Below, piece after piece: positions 26,316 to 34,387 of a DNA stretch of 64,000 bases. The notes below the pieces were generated by a model, which searched no databases, was not told the origin of the DNA, and saw only the letters and a list, made by a program, of their open reading frames with translations. Position 1 is the first letter of the stretch. Every line of letters begins with the position of its first letter. The translations under genes and the position numbers were made by a program. The DNA is taken from positions 1 to 64,000 of the forward strand of contig CAZAMB010000012.1 in the NCBI GenBank assembly GCA_964486335.1, read 5' to 3'. Origin of the DNA: CAZAMB01 sp964486335. GTDB taxonomy: Bacteria; Planctomycetota; Phycisphaerae; UBA1845.

Positions 26316-28655
26316 TCACGGCATCACGCCTGCCACGCTCGCCTGCGCCGACTGCGTTCCAAACCAAAGCAGACAAATGACAATTACGGCCGCCGCGGCC
26401 GCTGCAAACAAAACGTAATGGCGAATCCGTCCCGTCTGCGGTCCGCGAACCAGATCCGAAACGTCCATCGACGTTGCTGAAATCCCGTTGAATATGCCGT
26501 CCACACCGTGCTTGTCGACCACCAATCCGGCAAATGCGCCCAACCGCTCCGTCGCACCAGCCAGAATGTTAAAGATCAGGTCCACGACCCAGGTATCAAA
26601 GAAGCGCGCGATCTTCGCAACGGCCATGCAACCCTTCACCCACAGAAAATCATACAACTCGTCGAAGAAATATTTGCGAACAAGCAGGGCATGAATCAGC
26701 GAAACGCCCGGCAGTCGGCGAATGGCTTCGGCGACTGACAAGCCGCGTGCGTAAATCACGATCGCAACAAAGAAACCCGCCGCAAAGGCAAATCCGACGC
26801 CGTAGACCAGCCAGTGATGCGCAGCGCCGATCGCTTCGGTGTGCAGTTCGCCGTCGATCGCGAGCACTATCGGCGCGGCCGACGCGGTTCGCGCGGCGTC
26901 GGCGATCAGCGGGCGGAACAGGAAATAGCTCGACACGAACGTCCCAATAGCCAGCACGACCAGCGGAATGAACATCAGCGGGCTTTCGTGCGCGTGATGA
27001 TGAACGTGTTCGTCGCGCGGCTTGCCCATGAAGGTCATCCACCAGCAGCGCATCATGTAAAACGGCGTGACGTAGGCCGTGACGATCGCCAGCCAGAACA
27101 TCCACTTCGGCAGCGCCGGAATCCGCTTGAACATCGAGGCCTTGCCAAGCTCACCATGCGGCACGGGCTTTCCCGCATTCGTCGCGCCGTGTGGATCGGT
27201 GACAAGGAGAAACTTCGACGTTCCTTCCGCATGTCCGCCGCCGTGAGATTCGCCGCCGTGATGTGCTTCGTGCTTCTTGTAGTCGTCCCACTCGAACGCA
27301 CGGGCATACGCCACCGCGAGAATCTCATCCTTGCTGAAGAACCCGCCAAGGCCGAGCTTGAGCGGATGATCGCCGCCGCCGAACGTCAGACCCGGAATGC
27401 CCGTGCCCGCGATCGCGAGCACGCCGACCAGAAACGTCAGCCCGGTGAAGGGCATCTTCTTCATCAGCCCGCCCATCTTCCGCATGTCCTGTTCGTGATG
27501 GCAGCCTTCGATCACTTGCCCGGAACCGAGGAAGAGCATCGCTTTGAAGAACGCGTGGGTGATGAGATGGAACAGCGCGGCGATCCACGCCCCGCAGCCC
27601 ATGCCGAAAATCATGTAGCCAAGCTGCGACAACGTCGAATAGGCGAGGCACTTCTTGATGTCCGTCTGCACGATGGCGATCAGCGCCATGAGGAACAGCG
27701 TCAGGCAGCCGATCGTCGCGATGAACATCAGCGCCTCGGGCGTCATCAGGCGAAAGACCCGCGCAACCAGATACACGCCGGCGGCCACCATCGTCGCGGC
27801 GTGGATGAGCGCCGACACCGGCGTCGGACCGGCCATCGCATCGGGCAGCCAGACGTGCAGCGGGAACTGCGCGCTCTTGCCCATCGCCCCGCAGAACAGC
27901 CCGACACCCATGATCGTCGCCAGCGACCAGCCAAAGAGCGTGTACGAACTGGCGAAGATGCCCGTGCCCGCGGCGTACTGCTCGGCGAACTTCGCGGCGG
28001 CTTGGTCGAGGTCCAGCGTGCCAAGCTGGAAGTAAACCAGCATCAACCCGATCAGGAATCCGAAGTCGCCAACGCGATTCGTGATGAACGCTTTCATCTG
28101 GGCGTATTGCGGTACGCGCTCGTGGAAGTAGAACCCGATCAGCAGGTAGCTGCACAATCCAACCAGTTCCCAGAAGATGAACAAAAAGAGCAGGTTGCTG
28201 CTGACCACCAGCCCGAGCATCGAAAACCCGAACAACGAAAGATAGGCGAAGAACCGCCAGTACTTCCGCTGGTGAGCGACCTCGTCACTGTGACCGGCCA
28301 TGTAGCCCACGCTGAAAACGAAAATCCAGAACGCGATGAACGTGACCATGAAGAACATGGCCACAGTGAGCGAATCGAGCTTGACGCCGACGATGACGGG
28401 GACCGAGCCGAGATCGGCCCAGTGATAGCGAAACGCCTGCGCGGTGAGTTGATCGCGGGCGGCCGGGTCCAGCCCCAACCAGCCGATCAGCACGTACGTC
28501 GCCATCGCCAGCGGCACACCCATGCCCAGCACCACGGCGAACCAGCCGGCGGCGGGCTTGCCCAGCCGCGGCCCGAAGAAGACCAGCAGCCAGAAGCTCA
28601 CCATTGGCGACAAGACGCCGAGCGCCAGCGCGATTTCGTACGAATGCTGATTCAT
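26316..28655 (-). CDS. nuoL: NADH-quinone oxidoreductase subunit L
   Basis: 779 residues, longer than the ~610 of E. coli. It holds the antiporter core (FIFWELVGLCSYLLIGFYFHERVPQYAQMKAFITNRVGDFGFLIG, KSAQFPLHVWLPDAMAGPTPVSALIHAATMVAAGVYL, IKKCLAYSTLSQLGYMIFGMG) and the long C-terminal lateral helix region. The extra length includes a His-rich insert near residues 457-476 and a second His cluster (DEHVHHHAHES), both before membrane helices. The start codon lies 8 bases after a 48-residue reading frame and has only a weak ribosome site, so its translation may depend on that frame. Confidence 0.96.
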   Translation of the reverse strand: MNQHSYEIALALGVLSPMVSFWLLVFFGPRLGKPAAGWFAVVLGMGVPLAMATYVLIGWLGLDPAARDQLTAQAFRYHWADLGSVPVIVGVKLDSLTVAMFFMVTFIAFWIFVFSVGYMAGHSDEVAHQRKYWRFFAYLSLFGFSMLGLVVSSNLLFLFIFWELVGLCSYLLIGFYFHERVPQYAQMKAFITNRVGDFGFLIGLMLVYFQLGTLDLDQAAAKFAEQYAAGTGIFASSYTLFGWSLATIMGVGLFCGAMGKSAQFPLHVWLPDAMAGPTPVSALIHAATMVAAGVYLVARVFRLMTPEALMFIATIGCLTLFLMALIAIVQTDIKKCLAYSTLSQLGYMIFGMGCGAWIAALFHLITHAFFKAMLFLGSGQVIEGCHHEQDMRKMGGLMKKMPFTGLTFLVGVLAIAGTGIPGLTFGGGDHPLKLGLGGFFSKDEILAVAYARAFEWDDYKKHEAHHGGESHGGGHAEGTSKFLLVTDPHGATNAGKPVPHGELGKASMFKRIPALPKWMFWLAIVTAYVTPFYMMRCWWMTFMGKPRDEHVHHHAHESPLMFIPLVVLAIGTFVSSYFLFRPLIADAARTASAAPIVLAIDGELHTEAIGAAHHWLVYGVGFAFAAGFFVAIVIYARGLSVAEAIRRLPGVSLIHALLVRKYFFDELYDFLWVKGCMAVAKIARFFDTWVVDLIFNILAGATERLGAFAGLVVDKHGVDGIFNGISATSMDVSDLVRGPQTGRIRHYVLFAAAAAAVIVICLLWFGTQSAQASVAGVMP

Positions 28656-28663
28656 AGACTCGG

Positions 28664-28810
28664 CTACGGGTTATTGAAGAGGAACGGCCCCAATCCCAGG
28701 ACATCAACCGTCAAAAAACTCAATCCTGACCAGATCGCAAGTTGATACAGCTGGAAAGGCAGTGAGATGATGGCCAGTAGAATCGAAAGCAATGACGTAT
28801 CATTGGACAT
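28664..28810 (-). CDS. 48-residue hydrophobic membrane peptide between nuoK and nuoL
   Basis: A small gene inside the nuo operon. ATG at 28810 is preceded by AGGAG with a 7-base spacer, a better site than nuoL has, and it ends TAG at 28664. It begins MSNDTSLLSILLAI, has one or two hydrophobic stretches (SLLSILLAIISLPFQLYQLAIW and LSFLTVDVLGLGPFLF) and ends NNP. The gaps are 10 bases to nuoK and 8 to nuoL, so it is tightly packed. I know no named family for it. It may be an accessory subunit of complex I, an assembly peptide or a translational coupler for nuoL. Reality is inferred from ribosome site, spacing and hydrophobic composition. Confidence 0.65.
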   Translation of the reverse strand: MSNDTSLLSILLAIISLPFQLYQLAIWSGLSFLTVDVLGLGPFLFNNP

Positions 28811-28820
28811 TGTTCGGCTC

Positions 28821-29132
28821 CTATCCTTTCAGGTTCGCCGCGGAATCCACATCCACGGTGTTCATGTTCTTGTAGACGTTAATGCAGATGCCCACCGCCA
28901 GCGCGGCCTCGGCAGCCGCAAGCACGATCACAAACAGCGACGTGATCTGCCCGTCGATGCGCCCGGGACCGAGGTACCGATCGAACGCGATCAGGTTCAC
29001 GTTGGCGCTGTTAAGCACCAGCTCGACGCCGATCAGAATTCCGATCGCGTTTCGCTTGGTCATCATCGTGAACAGCCCGCCCGCAAAGAGCACGACCGCG
29101 ACGACGAGATAATGTGTCAAACCAATGGCCAT
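28821..29132 (-). CDS. nuoK: NADH-quinone oxidoreductase subunit K
   Basis: 103 residues, three transmembrane helices (MrpC-like). TKRNAIGILIGVELVLNSANVNLIAF holds the conserved Glu of TM2 involved in proton transfer, and QITSLFVIVLAAAEAALAVGICI holds the second conserved Glu of TM3. The length is the family norm. The start is 172 bases from nuoJ, an unusually large gap filled by a palindromic repeat. Confidence 0.96.
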   Translation of the reverse strand: MAIGLTHYLVVAVVLFAGGLFTMMTKRNAIGILIGVELVLNSANVNLIAFDRYLGPGRIDGQITSLFVIVLAAAEAALAVGICINVYKNMNTVDVDSAANLKG

Positions 29133-29138
29133 AGTGAG

Positions 29139-29300
29139 CCGCGAACTTCAGTTCGCGCGGATTTCAAACTTCAAGAAACGTCCTCAATGTTGAACAAAGC
29201 AACCACCACTTACGTCCTTCGCAGCAACCGCCGAGTTTCGCATCCGCGAGGTCGCGCGAACTGAACCTTGACGCCGCGCGTAAAGGGCGGCGGTTCGCGG
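29139..29300. repeat. Composite palindromic (REP/BIME-like) element between nuoJ and nuoK
   Basis: Outer inverted ends CCGCGAAC (29139-29146) and GTTCGCGG (29293-29300), and an inner 13-base inverted pair TTCAGTTCGCGCG (29147-29159) with CGCGCGAACTGAA (29253-29265). The left part (CCGCGAACTTCAGTTCGCGCGG) is a near match to 47806-47827, and GACGCCGCGCGTAAAGGGCG to copy A. It fills the whole gap and would fold strongly in the nuo mRNA. Confidence 0.55.
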
Positions 29301-29304
29301 ATTG

Positions 29305-29994
29305 CTAGTCTTCCTGTCTCGCCAGATACGCCGCGCCCACCATCACGATCATCAGCAACACGCCCGCGATCTCGAACGGCACGACGTACTTCGTCAGAAG
29401 CTCCGTGCCGATCGTCGTCATCGACGGGCCGGGAACGACCGCCGGCGTCGCCGACCACGTCGTCCGCGTCGCGGCCAGTCCCAGCGTCACCGCCAGCGAC
29501 GCGCACACAACGCTCGCCGCCGCCAGTTCCAAACGACCACATTCGAACTTCACCCACGGCGACTTACTCGTGAGCATCACGCCGAACACCAGCAGCACAA
29601 GCGTCCCGCCTGCGTAAACAATCAGTTGGATCGCGCCCAAGAACGTCGCCGCGAGCATGAAGTAGAGCATCGCCACCGAGCCGAGTGCGACGAACAGCCA
29701 CACAGCCATCCGCACGATGTTGCGACTCACGCACACGCCGACGACCGAAAGGACCACGCCGCCCGCGACGAGGTAAAACAGAATCGCCTCCAGCGCCCCG
29801 CCGGACACGGCATTCGGCACACCCTCCACGCTACCGGCGGCAACCAGCCCGCCTGCGCGGACAGGGCTTGCGGAAAACCCCAATGTCAAAAACACGACAG
29901 CGCCAATCAGAGCCGCGACCGACAAGGCGACCGAGGCGGGAGCGCCCGCTTCGTAGCTTCGTGGCTTCGTCGCTTCGTGCCTCATCTGACGCAT
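29305..29994 (-). CDS. nuoJ: NADH-quinone oxidoreductase subunit J
   Basis: 229 residues from ATG 29994, chosen because it follows the nuoH stop (29999-30001) by four bases; the frame stays open to 30018. Five membrane helices; VSRNIVRMAVWLFVALGSVAMLYFMLAATFLGAIQLIVYAGGTLVLLVFGVMLT is the conserved core. An extra hydrophobic segment and an unusual 15-residue basic N-terminus encoded by a degenerate octamer repeat (29949-29980) precede it. No nuoI gene separates it from nuoH. Confidence 0.93.
   Translation of the reverse strand: MRQMRHEATKPRSYEAGAPASVALSVAALIGAVVFLTLGFSASPVRAGGLVAAGSVEGVPNAVSGGALEAILFYLVAGGVVLSVVGVCVSRNIVRMAVWLFVALGSVAMLYFMLAATFLGAIQLIVYAGGTLVLLVFGVMLTSKSPWVKFECGRLELAAASVVCASLAVTLGLAATRTTWSATPAVVPGPSMTTIGTELLTKYVVPFEIAGVLLMIVMVGAAYLARQED
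29949..29980 (-). repeat. Degenerate 8-bp tandem repeat at the 5' end of nuoJ
   Basis: Four octamers, CTTCGTAG, CTTCGTGG, CTTCGTCG and CTTCGTGC, stand head to tail within the first coding part of nuoJ (shown in plus-strand sense). Six of eight positions are constant. A unit of 8 is not a multiple of 3, so loss or gain of one would shift the frame if translation starts upstream. Confidence 0.6.
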
Positions 29995-29998
29995 CTCA

Positions 29999-31588
29999 TC
30001 ACGATCCCGGCAGCGCATCGACCACCAAATTCCCCACCATGCTTCGCCGATGATAAAAACCGTACGCGGCGATCGCCGGGAACATCAGCGCAAACACCGC
30101 CCCGATGATCCCCAGCACCCAGTTTGATCCCGACTCGAACGCCGCCCAATGGGAGCTGCCCGATGCCGACGCCCAAACCCATAGCGTCGTGCCCAGAAGC
30201 AGCAACATCGTCAGCGGCAACATCACCTGCACGCAGGCGTACAGCACCTGATCGATTCGAATTCGAGGAAGTGTCCACCGCAGCCATATCTGAACGTACA
30301 AGAAAAACACGCACTTGGCGACGAACCAGATCGGCCCGTTGAACAGCAAGCCGTTGATCCCCGCGGCAAGCACGCCGCCGCCGAACCAACCGGCCACAAC
30401 GTCACCCCACGCGGTCGGCAGCGGCGAGTGCCATGCGCCGAGAAACAGAATCGCTGCCAGTCCGCTCACCACGAACATGGCCGCATATTCTGCGAAAAAG
30501 AAAAAACTCCACCGAATTCCCGAATACTCCGTGTGAAACCCCGCGACGAGTTCGCTCTCGGCCTCGGGCAGGTCAAACGGCGCACGCTTGCAGCTCGCCA
30601 GCGACGCGATGTAGTAGACCAAGAACGCCACGAACGCGAACGGATTCGAAAAAGCCAGCCACGAAAACCACCCACCCGCCTGTGCATCGCCGATCGCGCC
30701 CAGGTTCAACGATCCCACCACAACCACGGGCACTATCAGGGCCATGCCCATCGGAATCTCATATGAAACCATCTGACAGGCCTCGCGCATCGCGCCGTAC
30801 ACGCTCCACTTGTTGTTGGAGGCCCAGCCAGCCAGGATCACCCCAAACACCTCGATCCCCAGCACTCCCAGGATGAACACGAGCGACACATCGAGATTCC
30901 GGAATACGTACGTCGCGCCAAACGGCAGGGCCACGAACCCGAGCGCGGAGGGAATGATTGCAAGATAAGGTGCAAGGCGGAACAGCAGTTTGTCGGCGTC
31001 GGCGGGGATCAAGTCTTCCTTGAGCAGCAGCTTAATGCCGTCGGCGAAGGATTGCGCCCAGCCGTGCCAGCCGCCTACGCGCATCGGCCCCAGCCGCGAC
31101 TGAATGCGACCGGCCACCTTGCGCTCCCACCAGATTGTATAAATCGGAATGACGTTGAAGAGCCCCATCAGCGCGCCGAGTCCAACCAGGTCGCGAACGA
31201 TTCCGAACTGCACCGGCCACAGCAGGAATTGCAGAATCCCCGCCAATCCCGCAGGCCAACCGCCCGCCTCGCCAATCAACATCGCGATGACCGACGGCGT
31301 CAGTCCCCACGTCGACGGCGACAACAGACCCTTCTCCGCCGAAACGGTAATGCCCTTCGCCAAGGCGGCTTCGAGGATATGAAGATCGACGTACGCGAAC
31401 GCCAGCGCATGAATCCAAACCAGGAAGCATGCGCCGACCACGGCGCTTAGCAGGATCATGCCCGGAAACCGCGACACGATCGGCGCGGCCATCGTGTAGA
31501 CGGTCCGCGCGACCGTTACGATCGGCCTCGCGAGGAATCCGTAATGAACCCGCCGTTCCTGTTGCCAGGGAACCGAAAACTGCGTCAA
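29999..31588 (-). CDS. nuoH: NADH-quinone oxidoreductase subunit H, long form
   Basis: 529 residues, membrane subunit at the quinone site. It starts with TTG, supported by AGGAGG six bases upstream. The core is standard: YTIWWERKVAGRIQSRLGPMRVGG with ERK at 155-157, QSFADGIKLLLKEDLIP, NNKWSVYGAMREACQMVSYEIP, and CKRAPFDLPEAESELVAGFHTEYSG lining the quinone channel. The first ~120 residues and a C-terminal part beyond the normal end are extra, adding about two helices at the N-terminus. It is the first gene of the local operon; no nuoA-G lies upstream, where 310 bases and a tRNA are found instead. Confidence 0.95.
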   Translation of the reverse strand: MTQFSVPWQQERRVHYGFLARPIVTVARTVYTMAAPIVSRFPGMILLSAVVGACFLVWIHALAFAYVDLHILEAALAKGITVSAEKGLLSPSTWGLTPSVIAMLIGEAGGWPAGLAGILQFLLWPVQFGIVRDLVGLGALMGLFNVIPIYTIWWERKVAGRIQSRLGPMRVGGWHGWAQSFADGIKLLLKEDLIPADADKLLFRLAPYLAIIPSALGFVALPFGATYVFRNLDVSLVFILGVLGIEVFGVILAGWASNNKWSVYGAMREACQMVSYEIPMGMALIVPVVVVGSLNLGAIGDAQAGGWFSWLAFSNPFAFVAFLVYYIASLASCKRAPFDLPEAESELVAGFHTEYSGIRWSFFFFAEYAAMFVVSGLAAILFLGAWHSPLPTAWGDVVAGWFGGGVLAAGINGLLFNGPIWFVAKCVFFLYVQIWLRWTLPRIRIDQVLYACVQVMLPLTMLLLLGTTLWVWASASGSSHWAAFESGSNWVLGIIGAVFALMFPAIAAYGFYHRRSMVGNLVVDALPGS

Positions 31589-31898
31589 ACCGCGCCTCCT
31601 GACGCCCGCCCGAATGGGCGTTCGTGAATTCGCTCACGATAGTAACGCAACCTAGGCCGATGGGAAGGGGTAGGGCCGGAAAGCCCCGGTTTCAGCATCA
31701 GCAAGCGTTACGCTTCCTCCAACGCTGCATCAGGGGTTGGCCCGCACTTTCGAGCTCGATCGAAATGGAATTGTCAGGAAGGCGAAGTTGATTCACCGGT
31801 CGTTTTGGTCAGCAAGCGGTACTGCCTGATGCGGCGCCATCGCGCGAGCTTCCGCCGAAGATCACCGCTCTGAGTTCTTAGCTCAAGCGAGCCAGAAC
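31589..31898. other. Intergenic region upstream of nuoH
   Basis: 310 bases without a credible gene. A short hairpin CGCCC/GGGCG lies just before the nuoH ribosome site and a small palindrome AAGCG-TTA-CGCTT near 31700. The nuo promoter must be here or be read from further up, but I find no convincing -35/-10 pair. Confidence 0.4.
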
Positions 31899-31973
31899 TC
31901 GGGGCGACAGGATTTGAACCTGCGACCTCTGCGTCCCGAACGCAGCGCTCTAGCCAGGCTGAGCTACGCCCCG
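31899..31973 (-). tRNA. tRNA-Pro (anticodon CGG)
   Basis: 75 bases on the minus strand with acceptor stem CGGGGCG/CGCCCCG, D-arm, anticodon stem CTGCG/CGCAG around loop TTCGGGA (anticodon CGG), and the T-loop GGTTCAAATCC. Discriminator base A. No CCA is encoded. A promoter-like sequence stands directly upstream, so it is a single transcription unit. Confidence 0.95.
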
Positions 31974-31988
31974 TGGTGCGAACAGGGA

Positions 31989-32017
31989 ACGGTACCCACG
32001 AAATCGGGTCGGGTCAA
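31989..32017 (-). promoter_or_regulatory. Putative promoter of tRNA-Pro
   Basis: On the minus strand TTGACC (32017-32012), 17-base spacer, TACCGT (31994-31989). The predicted start is 7-8 bases before the mature 5' end. Confidence 0.5.
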
Positions 32018-32109
32018 ACCGCCTGCCGACGAGCGGTTGAACCTGCCGGAAGCGCCTACCATTCGACTTCGGCGACGCAGCTTTTATCGGCTTTGGGCGG
32101 CGCCTGCGG

Positions 32110-33042
32110 TTATGCGACGGATGCGGTCCGGGCGAGCAAGGCCGCGCCGATCACCCCCGCACCGTCTCCACACCGAGCGGCCTCAACAGTGCATGAACCG
32201 TGAGTTTTATCGGCGCCGGCCAGGACTTGACGACGATTTGAAATCTCTTCAAGCAGGCCCGGCAATCGTTCGACAACCCCGCCGCCGATGACCATCGTTT
32301 CGAGCGCGAATTCGCGGACCAAGTTGTCGATGGCGTCCGAGATGGCCATCGCGGCGAGGCGGACAATCCGCTGAGATTCCTTGCGGCCGGCGGAGACCGA
32401 AGCCTGGAGCGCCGACAGTCCGCCAGGCAGTTTGATGAATCTCGCCGATGTTTCGATTGCCCGGCCTGAGGCGAACAACTCCAGGCAACCGCGCAGTCCG
32501 CACCGGCACACGGGGGCGTCGCCGTCCGTTTCCACGATCAATTTGTCCCAATGCGTGGTGCGATGGAGATCGGTGGGCATTAAGCGGCCGTCGAGAACGA
32601 GTCCGCAGGCGATGCCCGTTCCAATTCGAAGGTGGGCGAATCGTCGGCAAGTCGCTCCCGCCGCGACGAATTCGCCCCACGTGGCCGCATCCGCATCGGT
32701 CATCAAGATGACTTTTAGAGTTGTGCGCTCGAAGATCGGTTCGGCGATCGAGCGGCCATTGAGAAACGGCAGATTGACCGATCGCAATAGGATCCCTCGC
32801 GCTCGGTCGACCGGACCCGGCAGTGCCAAGCCCAGGACTGGGTTTCGTGAACTTTGTACGCCAAGTTCGTCGGCGAGTTCGCGAATGAACCCGGCAATGA
32901 CGTTGATCAGTTTGTCGAAGCTCTTGGGCGTAGCGGCTCGGCGCGAAGCGATAACAACTCCCCGGGCGTCAACCACCGCCGCGCGCGTGCTTGTTCCGCC
33001 CACGTCAACGCCCAAGGCGTGATCAGGCGGCGCGGCACTCAA
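32110..33042 (-). CDS. ROK-family sugar kinase
   Basis: 310 residues. LGVDVGGTSTRAAVVD is the phosphate-binding motif, LALPGPVD and LMTDADAATWGEF the sugar site with the catalytic Asp, and VCRCGLRGCLELFASG the ROK zinc-binding Cys motif. No N-terminal HTH is present, so it is a kinase and not a repressor. Glucose, GlcNAc or ManNAc are possible substrates. Its position after murQ and a DigH-like glycosidase favours an amino sugar from peptidoglycan recycling, such as GlcNAc, but this is inference. It starts 27 bases after the glycosidase stop. Confidence 0.88.
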   Translation of the reverse strand: MSAAPPDHALGVDVGGTSTRAAVVDARGVVIASRRAATPKSFDKLINVIAGFIRELADELGVQSSRNPVLGLALPGPVDRARGILLRSVNLPFLNGRSIAEPIFERTTLKVILMTDADAATWGEFVAAGATCRRFAHLRIGTGIACGLVLDGRLMPTDLHRTTHWDKLIVETDGDAPVCRCGLRGCLELFASGRAIETSARFIKLPGGLSALQASVSAGRKESQRIVRLAAMAISDAIDNLVREFALETMVIGGGVVERLPGLLEEISNRRQVLAGADKTHGSCTVEAARCGDGAGVIGAALLARTASVA

Positions 33043-33069
33043 CAGTGTCTCTCCCAGCGAGGACGAAGC

Positions 33070-34296
33070 TCACGTCGCCATGCGGCGCAGTCGAGGAATG
33101 ACCTGATTGCGAAGCGCCGCTCGTGAAGCGCTCTGGTCGTCCATGATCGGCCGGCCGTTGCCGTCGAGCCGCTCGAACAGCGAATTGTAGGCAAACGCCG
33201 CAAAATGCGTGCCGCGACCAGCCGCTTCGCGCACCTGCTGAGCGACGGTGTCGGCATTGCGCTTGTCGAACATGATGCCGGTCACCACCGGCACGCGCGG
33301 ACGCATGGCGGTCCACGTGGCCACGCGATTGGAATAGACGCGGAGGTCCGATTCGTAATTCATTGGGTAGACGGCGTCGACCAGCCCCTCACGAATCCAG
33401 CGCGGCGCGTCCTGATAATATTTTCGGCGATGCTCGTCAGGGACGGCGCCGACGGCGGTGGTGAGCGCCGCCTTGGGCCGCACCTTGAGCATCATGCCGC
33501 GAATGTCGCGGACCACCTGCGTCACGCAATCGGCTCGCCAATCGGTCCACACGCCCGGCGCCTGATCGGGTGTCTTGCCGGTCGCCTGTCGAAAGAGCGC
33601 CAGGGTACGCTGATCACGGGGATAATCAGGCACCGGCGCGTTGCCATACCCATCCACGTGTTCAATGGGGAATCGGATGTAATCAAGATGAAGCCCATCC
33701 ACCGGATAGCGCGCGACGATCTCGTGCGAAAGCGCCGTCAGGTATCGACGCACTTCCGGAAGGCACGGGTTGAGGCTGTTGTACCATCCCAGCGGCTGTC
33801 GCCGACCTTGCGCGTCGTGGAGAAACCATCCGGGCCGAGCGGCATAGAGCTGTCGCGGATCCTTGGGCGGCTCCTTCCCACGATAGGCCGGCAGCACGTT
33901 GATCCATGCATGAACGCTGAGTCCGCGGCGATGGCCTTCCTTGATCGCCACGGCCAGCGGATCAAAGCCCGGATCGCGACCGCCGAACTCCTCCGCCCAC
34001 GGTTCCATCTTGGATCGGTAGGCGACCGTTCCGGCACCGCGAACCTGAAACAAGATGGTGTTGAACCCAGCGCCCTTGCAGTTATCCATCACGCGGCCGA
34101 TGTCGGCCGGGGATTTGTAGTCCCAGCGCGTGACCCAGATTGCCCGGATCGGCTTCTGGCCGTAGGGCTTGCCCATTCCCCAGCGGTTGCCGTGACATCC
34201 TGTTGAAGTCACCGCCAACAACGCAGTCGGGAGCACGGCAACAATAAGGGCCCGCGTGGTTTGCCGCAGGCTTGTTCCCATTCCTCGATACAGCAT
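33070..34296 (-). CDS. GHL10/DUF187 glycoside hydrolase, YngK/DigH-like lipoprotein
   Basis: 408 residues from ATG 34296, chosen because AAGGA lies 8 bases upstream; the frame starts three codons earlier. The signal ends in a lipobox-like STGC, so it is a probable lipoprotein. The GHL10 barrel is clear: IRAIWVTRWDYKSPADIGRVM, FNTILFQVRGAGTVAYRS, HRRGLSVHAWINVLPAYRG and YPVDGLHLDYIRFP, holding the conserved acidic residues. E. coli DigH (YddW) of this family cleaves peptide-free glycan strands of peptidoglycan. Placement between murQ and a ROK kinase fits the same job here. Confidence 0.85.
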   Translation of the reverse strand: MLYRGMGTSLRQTTRALIVAVLPTALLAVTSTGCHGNRWGMGKPYGQKPIRAIWVTRWDYKSPADIGRVMDNCKGAGFNTILFQVRGAGTVAYRSKMEPWAEEFGGRDPGFDPLAVAIKEGHRRGLSVHAWINVLPAYRGKEPPKDPRQLYAARPGWFLHDAQGRRQPLGWYNSLNPCLPEVRRYLTALSHEIVARYPVDGLHLDYIRFPIEHVDGYGNAPVPDYPRDQRTLALFRQATGKTPDQAPGVWTDWRADCVTQVVRDIRGMMLKVRPKAALTTAVGAVPDEHRRKYYQDAPRWIREGLVDAVYPMNYESDLRVYSNRVATWTAMRPRVPVVTGIMFDKRNADTVAQQVREAAGRGTHFAAFAYNSLFERLDGNGRPIMDDQSASRAALRNQVIPRLRRMAT

Positions 34297-34387
34297 AACT
34301 AACATCCTTGTCGAACCGGTGATTTCCCAGAATCCCTTCGTTCCCTATTTCTTCGGCCGGATGACGATGATCCCTTCCGTGATTCCC

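Noticed and set aside
26814..28745. A 643-codon plus-strand open frame
   Set aside because: It is the mirror of nuoL. The product is an Arg/Glu/His/Gln repeat-like sequence without any fold, and nuoL is certain.
31899..31973. tRNA-Pro as an integration site for an island
   Set aside because: I see no duplicated tRNA end in the window and no integrase. The flanking genes are housekeeping.
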